Assembly (NCBI GenBank): GCA_038239485.1
Contig: JBBSET010000097.1
Span: forward strand, 1-5,960
DNA: 5,960 nucleotides
Source of the DNA: DASQEH01 sp038239485
GTDB lineage: Bacteria > Actinomycetota > Actinomycetes > Propionibacteriales > Nocardioidaceae
Direction of reading: 5' to 3'
Shown: piece by piece, positions 1-5,624 of the stretch
How positions within the stretch are numbered: position 1 is the stretch's first letter
How the letters are laid out: every line of letters begins with the position of its first letter
Notes under the pieces: generated by a model
What the model was told of the DNA's origin: nothing
Databases searched by the model: none
Seen by the model: the letters and a program-made list of their open reading frames with translations, nothing else
Program-made: the position numbers and the translations under genes

Positions 1-166
1 CCAGAACGCGCATCTCAATCAGCAGTCAAGGCGCCCCAGGAGGAACCAGGCGGCCAATCCATCGGAGCCATCAACGGCGATCAAGGCTCAGCCACACCCG
101 GCCCTCCCGGGCCACCCCAAAAACTTACGGATCGAGGCTAAGACGGGGTTGGTTTCTCGAGCATGA
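1..166 (+). other. Partial open frame at the left edge, unrecognised
   Basis: A plus-strand frame is open from base 2 to a TGA at 164-166 and reads as about 54 residues rich in Arg, Pro, Ala and Gln (it begins QNAHLNQQSRR and ends KTGLVSRA). A second plus-strand frame is also open from base 1 to a TAA at 139-141 (46 residues ending KLTDRG). Neither has a visible start, and neither has a domain I recognise. The low-complexity, basic, proline-rich composition would suit the C-terminal tail of a truncated gene such as a transposase, or simply non-coding high-GC DNA. A small inverted repeat (GGCCC-TCCC-GGGCC, 100-113) lies inside it. I see nothing coding in 167-234. Confidence 0.2.
100..113. terminator. 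Small GC hairpin downstream of dps, weak terminator candidate
   Basis: A 5-bp GC-only inverted repeat (GGCCC/GGGCC) with a 4-base loop lies about 120 bp beyond the dps stop codon, in the direction of dps transcription. It has no T-tract in either direction, as is common in actinobacteria, and the stem is short. It could end dps transcription or be chance in GC-rich DNA. Confidence 0.15.
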
Positions 167-234
167 CACCGGGTGGACCAGTGCGCGACTCGGCGGTGTC
201 TTTCAGCTGCGTGGCCTACGCTTTCCATGGGTGG

Positions 235-714
235 TCATTCCAGGAAGGACCGCAGCATCCAAGCGTTCTTCTCGTGCACCTCTTGGCGTGTCGTGGCCAG
301 GCCGGCTGTTGGTTCGTCTCCGCCCGCGTTGGCCACTGAGATGACTCGGGCGGCGGTCCGGGCCACCATCTGGTGATCGGTTGTCAGTGCGGCCACCATC
401 TCCATGGCTTTGGTGGGTTCCGTGGTCGCCTCGACCACGTCGGTTCGCATGGAGAACTCCGCGTAGGAGCCCGGCGCGCGGTGGCCGAGGGCCCTGATGC
501 GTTCTGCGAGTGCATCCACTGCCAAGGCTAGATCGGTGTACTGCGTCTCAAACATTGCGTGCAGGGCGCCGAAGTGGGGGCCGGTCACGTTCCAGTGGTA
601 GTTGTGGGTCTTCAGGTACAGGGTGTAGGTGTCGGCGAGCAGCTGGGACAGGGCGTCGGCGATTGACGACCGATCCGACTCGGCGATCCGGATGCTCGCG
701 TCAGCCTGGCCCAT
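235..714 (-). CDS. dps: Dps family DNA-binding / ferritin-like protein
   Basis: Encodes a 159-residue Dps-type protein. Members of this family form a cytoplasmic dodecameric shell that oxidises Fe(II) with hydrogen peroxide, stores the iron and often binds DNA in stress or starvation. The four-helix ferritin-like core is visible from about residue 14 to the C-terminus. The diagnostic stretch THNYHWNVTGPHFGALH (residues 36-52) is followed by AVDALAERIRALG (65-77). By alignment to E. coli Dps from memory, the ferroxidase ligands are His40, His52, Glu56, Asp67 and Glu71, so all appear present. The C-terminus HEKNAWMLRSFLE is typical. There is no long Lys-rich N-terminal tail, so DNA binding is not certain. 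The ATG at 714 is preferred over the in-frame ATG at 750 because a purine-rich GAGAGAGGGGG sits just upstream and family similarity begins after it. The gene lies 72 bp downstream of a decayed SDR gene on the same strand and may once have been co-transcribed with it. Length is normal for the family. Confidence 0.93.
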   Translation of the reverse strand: MGQADASIRIAESDRSSIADALSQLLADTYTLYLKTHNYHWNVTGPHFGALHAMFETQYTDLALAVDALAERIRALGHRAPGSYAEFSMRTDVVEATTEPTKAMEMVAALTTDHQMVARTAARVISVANAGGDEPTAGLATTRQEVHEKNAWMLRSFLE

Positions 715-786
715 GGTCGACCCCCTCTCTCTTCCGCAACATTCTTCCACAAGCTCCTCGGCGCGGCATCGCGAGCCGAGCCGGTC

Positions 787-1481
787 TCAGCCGAAGGAGG
801 TGCTGGGCAGGTCGCGCTCGTCGTCGAGCAGGGCCGCGATCACGCGCGCTGCGACGTTGTCTGGGTCGAGACCGGGGGGCAGCCGCGGTGCCGTACCGGC
901 GAGTGGACGTTGGGCTAGACCGGTCTCGGTGTGCGGAGGCCGGGCGTCGACCAGGCGGATCCCGGCTCGCGCAGCTCACGGCCGGCGGCGGCGTCGTATG
1001 CGGTCAGCACCGCCTTCGACGCAGACTAAGTAGGCGGCCATACCGGCGGTGGGATGCTCGGCGACGACCGCGCTGAGGTGGACGACGAAGGGTGATCGGT
1101 CCTCGCGGGCCGAGCCAGCCAGGTGGGGCAGGACGGCCCGCAGCAGCCGGATGGGTGCCAAGGTGTTTGACCAGGAAGAGGTCAACGGGCACCTCGTCGG
1201 GCAGGTCGCCCACCGGACCGAACGCGACGACACCGGAGGCCACGACCAAACCGTCGAGGCGGCCGTATTCCGCGACGGCCGCGGCTGCGGCCCGCACGGC
1301 CGTCTCGGGCTCGCGCGGGTCACCCGTCACCAGCAACGCATCGAGGTCCAGCGCCTCCAGCCGCCTGATATCGCGGCCCAGGAGGGTGAGCTGAGCACCC
1401 TCCAGCGCCAGGCGGCGGCTGATCGGGGTACCGAGCCCACCAGCTGCACCCGACTAACGCCCACGCCGCCCGAACGAGCAT
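787..1481 (-). pseudogene. Short-chain dehydrogenase/reductase (SDR) pseudogene with multiple frameshifts
   Basis: Reading across frames on the minus strand rebuilds an almost complete classical SDR of about 230 residues. In order: ATG at 1481 (MLVRAAWALVG), then the GxxxGxG cofactor motif GAAGGLG and RRLALEGAQLTLLGRD, then LDGLVVASGVVAFGPVGDLP, then LVNTLAPIRLLRAVLPHLAG, then FVVHLSAVVAEHPTAGMAAY, then SASKAVLTAYDAAAGRELRE, then IRLVDARPPHTETGLA, ending LPSTSFG with a TGA at 787-789. Joining these needs about four indels. One lies near 1447-1451 just before the glycine motif. One is an extra base in the A-run at 1166-1168. A 4-base insertion at 1026-1029 splits the catalytic Tyr from the rest of YSASK. 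One base is missing near 960-963. The functional protein would have been an NAD(P)-dependent oxidoreductase of unknown substrate. Four indels argue for real decay rather than a single sequencing error, although a low-quality assembly could give the same pattern. The 5' end is the least certain because no clear Shine-Dalgarno precedes the ATG. Confidence 0.8.
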
Positions 1482-1516
1482 CAAGAGGGGTCGGCCGAGA
1501 TGTTTGGCACCTACAG

Positions 1517-1531
1517 GTCGTCGCTGACGAC
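1517..1531. promoter_or_regulatory. Inverted repeat in the divergent intergenic region
   Basis: GTCGTC-GCT-GACGAC is a perfect 6-bp inverted repeat with a 3-base centre. It sits between the divergent SDR pseudogene (minus) and the lipase gene (plus). It could be an operator for a regulator of either gene or a small hairpin. I could not pick out convincing -35/-10 boxes in 1482-1646. A repeat this short can arise by chance in GC-rich DNA. Confidence 0.2.
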
Positions 1532-1630
1532 GCGGGAGGGTCGTGGTGGACAGCGACATCACCTCGGCCGCCTGTTCGAGGCTGGGCTGGTAGGCTGCGG
1601 CGCGAAGTGACCGTGCTCACAGCCTGGTCC

Positions 1631-1639
1631 GGAAGAGGA
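1631..1639 (+). promoter_or_regulatory. Ribosome binding site of the lipase gene
   Basis: GGAAGAGGA lies 7 bases before the ATG at 1647. It supports that start, which also gives a proper signal peptide. Confidence 0.6.
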
Positions 1640-1646
1640 TTCAGAC

Positions 1647-2495
1647 ATGTCCGTTCTCCCCTCCCGTCTCTCCCGGCTTGCCGTTGCGCTGGCCGGCACC
1701 GCTGGGCTGCTGGTTTCTCTTTCGGTGGGGCCGGCGGTGTCTGCTGGCACGGTCGCGGTGTCACCGCCGGGCGCCAACGACTTCTCCTGCAAGCCGAGCA
1801 CTCAGCACCCGTTCCCTGTGGTGCTCGTCGAGGGGACCTTCGAGAGCATGGCGAAGAACTGGGCAACGATGTCGCCGTACCTCAAGTCCCAGGGCTACTG
1901 CATCTTCGCCCTCGACTACGGCACCACGTACGGCGTCCAGGCCACCGGTCCGATCGCAACGTCGGCGCAACAGCTGAAAAGCTTCGTCAGCAAGGTGCTC
2001 AACGCCACCAAGGCGAAGAAGGTCGATCTGGTCGGCCACAGCCAAGGCGGGATGATGCCGCGTTACTACATGCACTTCTTGGGAGGCGCAACCAAGGTAA
2101 AGCACCTCGTCGGGATCGCGCCCTCCAACCACGGGACCACGAGCCCGCTCATGCCACCGCCCACCTTCCCGATCACCGCCATCTGCCAGGCTTGTCTGGA
2201 CCAACAGGCGGGCTCGGCCTTCCTCACCACGCTCAACGCTGGCGGGGACACGGTCCCCGGGCCGTTCTACACAGTGATCTCCACAACCCACGACGAGGTG
2301 GTCACGCCCTATACCAGCCAGGCGCTGGCCGGGCCGAGCAGCCAGGTGACGAATGTCGTGATCCAGGATCTCTGCCCCCTCGACCCGATCGAGCATGACC
2401 AGACGCCCAACGACCCGGTCGTCCAACAGCTCGTCAGCGCCACACTGGATCGCAACACCGGGCCCTTGGACCCCGGCTACCGACCGACCTGCTAG
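1647..2495 (+). CDS. Secreted alpha/beta-hydrolase lipase (class 2-like triacylglycerol lipase)
   Basis: A 282-residue exported esterase/lipase that would hydrolyse ester bonds of acylglycerols or similar lipids outside the cell. The N-terminus is a Sec-type signal peptide: basic MSVLPSRLSR, a hydrophobic core LAVALAGTAGLLVSLSV, and a likely cleavage after PAVSA (residue 33). The mature part shows the alpha/beta-hydrolase fold. PVVLVEGTF (57-65) is the strand and oxyanion-loop region where relatives often have HGT. GHSQGG (130-135) carries the nucleophile Ser132. HDEVVTPY (215-222) supplies the likely acid Asp216, and PIEHDQ (247-252) the likely catalytic His250. Six cysteines remain in the mature protein (48, 85, 180, 183, 243, 282), an even number consistent with disulfides in a secreted enzyme. 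There is no lipobox or membrane anchor, so the product should be released. The gene stands alone: it diverges from the SDR pseudogene, and the following DNA is non-coding. I am sure of the fold and triad; true lipase versus short-chain esterase activity is not decided by sequence. Confidence 0.9.
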   Translation: MSVLPSRLSRLAVALAGTAGLLVSLSVGPAVSAGTVAVSPPGANDFSCKPSTQHPFPVVLVEGTFESMAKNWATMSPYLKSQGYCIFALDYGTTYGVQATGPIATSAQQLKSFVSKVLNATKAKKVDLVGHSQGGMMPRYYMHFLGGATKVKHLVGIAPSNHGTTSPLMPPPTFPITAICQACLDQQAGSAFLTTLNAGGDTVPGPFYTVISTTHDEVVTPYTSQALAGPSSQVTNVVIQDLCPLDPIEHDQTPNDPVVQQLVSATLDRNTGPLDPGYRPTC

Positions 2496-2547
2496 CCCCC
2501 TGCTCGGGCCGCCCCTGCGCTCAGAACAAGCGACGACGAGTGACCCG

Positions 2548-2599
2548 GGCCCCATCTCATTAGCACAAGGCACCTGGCCCCAGCTCATGAGCACACGGC
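2548..2599. repeat. Imperfect 24-bp direct repeat pair with an embedded palindrome
   Basis: Copies at 2548-2571 and 2576-2599 match at 21 of 24 positions and are separated by 4 bases, giving a 28-bp period. Both share GGCCCCA, CTCAT, AGCACA and GGC blocks. The second copy contains the perfect 10-bp palindrome GCTCATGAGC (2583-2592); the first has TCTCATTAGC at the same place. Tandem palindromic sites at this spacing could be operator half-sites for a regulator, or the multiple terminal repeats that IS21-type elements carry at their ends. Nothing adjacent proves either. The pair lies in the 354-bp gene-poor stretch after the lipase. Confidence 0.6.
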
Positions 2600-2620
2600 G
2601 ACCCGTGACGAGTCGACGCG

Positions 2621-2653
2621 TCTCGTCTCGTCTCGTCTCGAGGAGACTGGTCA
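2621..2653. repeat. Four tandem TCTCG units followed by a small hairpin
   Basis: TCTCG is repeated four times in tandem (2621-2640). The last unit runs into GTCTC-GAG-GAGAC, a short inverted repeat. Such a pentanucleotide run is prone to slippage and changes the reading frame with each unit gained or lost. It sits immediately upstream of, or inside the 5' edge of, the methyltransferase scrap, so slippage may have contributed to the decay of that gene. Confidence 0.65.
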
Positions 2654-2727
2654 TCGACGCGGGCTTCACCCGGTTCCGCGTCTTGCCGAGACGCCCTTCA
2701 ACCTGGTGTACGAGGCGCGTCCCTTGA
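2641..2727 (+). pseudogene. C-terminal remnant of a SAM-dependent methyltransferase
   Basis: The plus strand reads RRLVIDAGFTRFRVL and then, after one missing base near 2687, ETPFNLVYEARP in a second frame. Joined, this resembles the last strand and C-terminal tail (AGFTRFR...ETPFNLVYEARP) of class I SAM-dependent methyltransferases, as in the actinobacterial group that carries an N-terminal winged-helix domain (Rv2258c-like). Only about 27 residues remain. The SAM-binding motif and the rest of the enzyme are absent from the preceding sequence, which is repeats and non-coding DNA. A TGA at 2725-2727 comes one base out of phase after EARP, close to where the native stop would be expected. The family call rests on recalled similarity of a short tail, so it is moderate. 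Confidence 0.5.
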
Positions 2728-2849
2728 GCACGGGGCGACGCACCTGGCCTGGTGTCAGCCCTGCACACAGTCGACCATCGGTCGCCGTGGTGGAGCGTTA
2801 ACATCCGGGCGGCAGCCAGGCAAACGTGTCTTTGCGATGGAGTCGAACC

Positions 2850-3167
2850 ATGCGTGTGATGCCTTCGTGCGCCATGGAACTCCAGTACATCGGCGACTTT
2901 CACCTCGTACGTCCCTATGGCTACGAGTCCGGCCTCGGCTGGGGCGTCGACAGCGGAATGGTCACCAGCGAGAGAGTGTCCGGCAGTCTGCGGTGGTCCG
3001 ACCAGCTGAGACGGCGCGGCGATGGTGTCATGCTGCCCAATGTGCGCAGCGTCATCACCACCTCCGACAAAGCCGATGTCTTCGTCGATCTCACCGGCCG
3101 CACCGTGTTCGTCGACACGGAGAGCGGCACAGTCGGCGCCTATTGTCGCACCCCGCGCATAGTCTGA
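2850..3167 (+). CDS. DUF3237-like protein, C-terminally shortened
   Basis: A 105-residue product resembling the first two-thirds of DUF3237 proteins, a small beta-barrel family of unknown biochemical role usually about 150 residues long. Features seen: MELQYIGDFHL (9-19), GWGVDSGMVTSERVSGSLRW (30-49), the family-like RRRGDGVMLPNVRSVITT (54-71), and VFVDLTGRTVFVD (77-89). The expected last third, normally with an aromatic RYxWLN-type segment, is missing: after GTVGA the frame reads YCRTPRIV and stops. I did not find that segment in the other plus frames just downstream, so it seems truncated or replaced rather than merely frameshifted. The ATG at 2850 has GGAG at 2839-2842 with a 7-base gap. 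ATGs at 2826 and 2874 are alternatives; the last matches best where family similarity begins. It lies among other gene debris and may itself be a pseudogene. Confidence 0.55.
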   Translation: MRVMPSCAMELQYIGDFHLVRPYGYESGLGWGVDSGMVTSERVSGSLRWSDQLRRRGDGVMLPNVRSVITTSDKADVFVDLTGRTVFVDTESGTVGAYCRTPRIV

Positions 3168-3390
3168 CTCCGTCAACTATGTCGTGGTCCCTCAGATCAC
3201 GCTACGGCCCCCAAGCCTGGTCATTAATCAAGTCTCGTCGTGCCGGACACCCCCATGTCGGAAAGGACGAGGCCGATGTGTGTCCCGGCGAGCGGAGACC
3301 CGGTCGAATCGCCGAACCTGGCGGTGGCGAAGAGCCCGGCTAGGGCAATGGCTTGGCGTCGGCGCCGATTCGATCGGGCTGCTGTATCTA
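3168..3390. other. Gene-free stretch, no recognisable content
   Basis: No frame here encodes anything I recognise. The open frames on the plus strand are short, Arg- and Ser-rich and overlap each other. The DNA from about 3278 onward (starting GTGTGTCCCGG) has the look of structured RNA and may belong with the inverted-repeat region that follows. It may also contain the junction that truncated the DUF3237-like gene. Confidence 0.4.
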
Positions 3391-3637
3391 GGGACGGTCT
3401 GATCTGGCGGTGTGTGGTTTGACGCCCTGCACTGTGCGCTGTGAACTCGTGGCGGGCGAGACCGTCTCCACGCTGAGTGTATTGAGCGCTTCGCCTGGTT
3501 CAGCGTCGGACCGTTCGCCGGCGAGTGCCGAAGCCAGAGTGACGCAGGAGAGGCGTTGACGACCCTGGCGGCAGCTGGTGGACCGTAAGGATTCGGTGAG
3601 CTGTCCTACGGCCCGCCCCGCGGGGCGGGCCGTAGGA
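3391..3637 (+). ncRNA. Putative structured RNA region, possible 5' fragment of a group II intron
   Basis: Several nested and consecutive inverted repeats can be paired by eye. 3391-3400 pairs with 3459-3468 (10 bp with one G-U). 3470-3477 pairs with 3499-3506 (8 bp with one G-U), and its loop holds GCG-CTT-CGC. TCGCCGGCGA (3515-3524) is self-complementary. 3604-3618 pairs with 3623-3637. No convincing protein is encoded. Candidate GUGYG intron starts occur at 3278, 3410 and 3434. After the one at 3434, the stretch through about 3600 has the look of the 5' domain I part of actinobacterial group II introns. No domain V and no reverse transcriptase/maturase gene is present, so if this is an intron it is only a remnant. 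Other explanations are a cis-regulatory leader of the DoxX-like gene or an uncharacterised small RNA. The strand is inferred only from the GUGYG sites. Confidence 0.35.
3604..3637. terminator. Perfect 34-bp palindrome (15-bp GC-rich stem, CGCG loop)
   Basis: Bases 3604-3637 form a perfect palindrome centred at 3620/3621. As RNA it folds to a 15-bp stem with a CGCG loop, and G-U pairs can lengthen the base. There is no T-tract, which is usual for actinobacterial intrinsic terminators. It ends 47 bases before the DoxX-like start codon, leaving little room for a separate promoter. It is therefore either a terminator or attenuator in that gene's leader, or the distal hairpin of the structured region just upstream. 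Confidence 0.6.
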
Positions 3638-3672
3638 TGGGATGAGCGGGGACACTCCGCAGCCGGATCCTT

Positions 3673-3680
3673 GGAGGGAG
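3673..3680 (+). promoter_or_regulatory. Ribosome binding site of the DoxX-like gene
   Basis: GGAGGGAG lies 4 bases before the ATG at 3685. It is a strong purine-rich site that fixes this start. Confidence 0.65.
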
Positions 3681-3684
3681 TTCG

Positions 3685-4614
3685 ATGGCAGCGAGCCCGA
3701 GGCGCGTGATGACTTGGCTGCTGGATCCCTCGGTCGAGGAGGGCCCGCGCAGTCATGCGTTCGCTGCGGTCGGTCTGCGCCTGGTGGCCGGTCTCCTTTG
3801 GTTGTACAACGTGTCGTGGAAGCATGCCCCGGACTTCGGCCAAGACCAGGGAGGGGGGCTGTATGGCTACACCCAGAGGGCGGTCGACTATCCGGTGTTC
3901 CCGCCGTACAGCTGGCTGGTCGAGCACGTGGTCTTGCCGAACTTCCTGCCGTTCGCCTGGGGGGTGCTGGTCATGGAGACCCTGCTGGGGGTGCTGCTGC
4001 TCAGTGGTGCGTTCGTACGGGTCGCGGCGGCTCTGGGGGTCGCTCAGTCGCTGGCGATTGGGCTCTCGGTGGCGCTGGCGCCCGGGGAGTGGCCGTGGTC
4101 CTACGCGATGATGGTCGCGATCCATGGGGTGCTGTTGTTCAGTGCCTCCGGCCGGTTCCTGTCCGTCGACGCGGTCCGGGCCGGAAGGCAGGACGGACGT
4201 GTGCTGGCCTGGATGTGGGGTGTGCTCGGGGTGGGCGCCGGGGTGGTTGAGGTGGCCCTCTCCGCGGCGGATCCGATCGCGGCCTCCGGGCCCTCCTTGG
4301 TGGCAGGGGACTTCGAGATCGGGATCGGGAACTACAACCTGCTCGGCGGCCTGGTGCTGGTGGTGCTGGGCGGCCTGTTGGTGCTCTGGGCCCGTACGCG
4401 TTCGTCACAGGCAGCCTTCGCTGCCGCAGCGGTGGCCGCTGTCGCTGGCCTTTCACTGCATGCGCAGCTGGGCTTCAGCGACCCGGTCCTGGGTGGTTCA
4501 CCGACGTCTGCGTCCCTGTTCTTCACCTTCGCCGTGGTGGCCGGATGCCTCGGGTTCGCCAGCCGCGCGCCGCATTTTTCTGAGCGAGCTCACGCGCAGG
4601 CAGTCCGCTCTTGA
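3685..4614 (+). CDS. DoxX-like multi-pass membrane protein
   Basis: A 309-residue integral membrane protein. The first half (about 22-165) looks like the DoxX/DoxD family: a helix at 25-44, an extracytoplasmic-looking stretch with GLYGYTQRAVDYPVFPPYSWLV (58-79), helices at 88-108 and 112-131, and a helix at 137-156 preceded by WPWSY and ending in the family-like ASGRFLSVDA. The second half adds hydrophobic segments at about 172-193, 218-236, 243-262 and 276-293. That makes some eight helices, twice the usual four of DoxX. DoxX relatives include the small thiosulfate:quinone oxidoreductase subunit of archaea and a mycobacterial membrane partner of a sulfurtransferase and superoxide dismutase in redox defence. 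Function here is not established. The start is supported by GGAGGGAG. The stop lies 5 bp from the stop of the convergent radical SAM gene, so the two must share or overlap their 3' ends. Confidence 0.75.
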   Translation: MAASPRRVMTWLLDPSVEEGPRSHAFAAVGLRLVAGLLWLYNVSWKHAPDFGQDQGGGLYGYTQRAVDYPVFPPYSWLVEHVVLPNFLPFAWGVLVMETLLGVLLLSGAFVRVAAALGVAQSLAIGLSVALAPGEWPWSYAMMVAIHGVLLFSASGRFLSVDAVRAGRQDGRVLAWMWGVLGVGAGVVEVALSAADPIAASGPSLVAGDFEIGIGNYNLLGGLVLVVLGGLLVLWARTRSSQAAFAAAAVAAVAGLSLHAQLGFSDPVLGGSPTSASLFFTFAVVAGCLGFASRAPHFSERAHAQAVRS

Positions 4615-4619
4615 TGGGC

Positions 4620-5624
4620 TCAGGCGCAGGGAAACCACTGGGCGGCTGAGTCGGCGTCGGCACGGAGGCGGCCGAACTGCTGGCGTACCTCTTCGATGGC
4701 CCCGCCCAGCGGAAAGATCTTCCTGGTGACTAGCTGGTCGTCGTGGCCGGCGCTGACCGGGTGCCAGTAGACGCCGTCCGCGGTCACGGTCACCTCGGGG
4801 ATCAGGGACTCCCGGGTCAGTTCGATCCCCTCGGTGGCGAAGCCGCGGTGTGCCAGCGTCCGGATCACCTGATCGTCTGGTCCGATGCCCAAGGCGTCCA
4901 GGAACTCGTGGAACGGCTCCAGCTCGCGGGTCCGCTCGGTTGGCAGGGTTGCGGCCACTCGGACTTGGAACCCTTCAGCGCGTGCGATCCGAATGCCCGA
5001 CACTGCCTTGGCCCACGACCCCTTGCCGCGGTGCCGGTCGTGCAGGTCGGCGGTCGCGGAGTCCAGGCTGATCTGGAGGGCGAGCCGGGCTCGGTCCATC
5101 CGGCGCAGCGCCTCGAGCCGGCGCCCGCGGAAGAGCATCCCGTTGGTCAGCAGCGTTGTCGGGAGGTGGACGGTACAGGCGTGCACGACCTCGTCGATGT
5201 CGGGCAGGAGAAACGGCTCACCGCCGGTGAGGATGAGCTCGGATACGCCCGCGTCGACCGCCTCGGCGGCGAGACGGCGTACCCGGTCCAGGCCGAGGCC
5301 GTTCCGGTCGGCCTGCGGCGAAGAGCGTGCACAGCAGTAGTCACAGGCCAGATTGCAGTCGAAGTTGGTGTAGATCCACAGCCGGGTGCCGGGGACCTGG
5401 GTCGGATCGAGCTCGCCCAGGTAATCCACGCTCGGACCGCGGCGCACCACGACGGACCCGTCGGCGATCCCCACGAGCTCGTTGCCTGTGCGGGCGCACC
5501 AGGCTGTCACCGCGCGCCGGGCTGTCTCCGTGTCGCCATCGGGTATCGGCACCGACACCGTGTCGTGCCGAGCCACGGCGCCGACCCGCTCAACCAGGTC
5601 GAGGACGAGGCCGTGGCTCACCAT
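4620..5624 (-). CDS. Radical SAM enzyme with a short N-terminal accessory domain
   Basis: A 334-residue radical SAM protein. It would use a [4Fe-4S] cluster to cleave S-adenosylmethionine and start radical chemistry on an unknown substrate. The cluster motif CNLACDYCC gives Cys90-x3-Cys94-x2-Cys97, with an extra Cys98. Other core marks are LWIYTNFDC before it, the SAM-contact LILTGGEPFLLPD (130-142), LLTNGM (158-163) and LQISLDSA (183-190). No SPASM-type cysteine cluster is seen at the C-terminus, which ends WFPCA. Residues 1-65 precede the barrel and include AVTAWCARTGNELVGIADGSVVVRRG, which faintly resembles the second half of TusA/SirA sulfur-carrier proteins; this is a guess. The frame is open back to 5774, but the ATG at 5624 is chosen because upstream codons overlap the preceding gene. 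It overlaps that gene's stop by 7 bases; a GTG at 5621 would give a 4-base GTGA overlap. The two are surely co-translated. Substrate is unknown. Confidence 0.85.
   Translation of the reverse strand: MVSHGLVLDLVERVGAVARHDTVSVPIPDGDTETARRAVTAWCARTGNELVGIADGSVVVRRGPSVDYLGELDPTQVPGTRLWIYTNFDCNLACDYCCARSSPQADRNGLGLDRVRRLAAEAVDAGVSELILTGGEPFLLPDIDEVVHACTVHLPTTLLTNGMLFRGRRLEALRRMDRARLALQISLDSATADLHDRHRGKGSWAKAVSGIRIARAEGFQVRVAATLPTERTRELEPFHEFLDALGIGPDDQVIRTLAHRGFATEGIELTRESLIPEVTVTADGVYWHPVSAGHDDQLVTRKIFPLGGAIEEVRQQFGRLRADADSAAQWFPCA

Noticed and set aside
1049..2398. 449-residue plus-strand open frame
   Set aside because: It overlaps the SDR pseudogene on the other strand and the lipase in another frame. 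The residues are Arg/Gly/His-rich with no domain, a typical high-GC shadow.
1761..3176. 471-residue minus-strand open frame
   Set aside because: It covers the lipase antisense and the DUF3237-like gene; its composition is low in hydrophobic cores and shows no motif. The lipase triad and signal peptide settle the coding strand.
3388..4125. 245-residue minus-strand open frame
   Set aside because: Antisense to the DoxX-like gene and the structured region; rich in Arg, Pro, Ser and Gln with no recognisable domain. It is likely just frame openness opposite GC-rich coding and RNA sequence.
3642..4250. Plus-strand frame starting just after the 34-bp palindrome
   Set aside because: It runs out of phase through the DoxX-like gene, has Gly/Arg/Ala-rich shadow composition, and lacks membrane segments. 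The 3685 frame has a strong ribosome binding site and family features.
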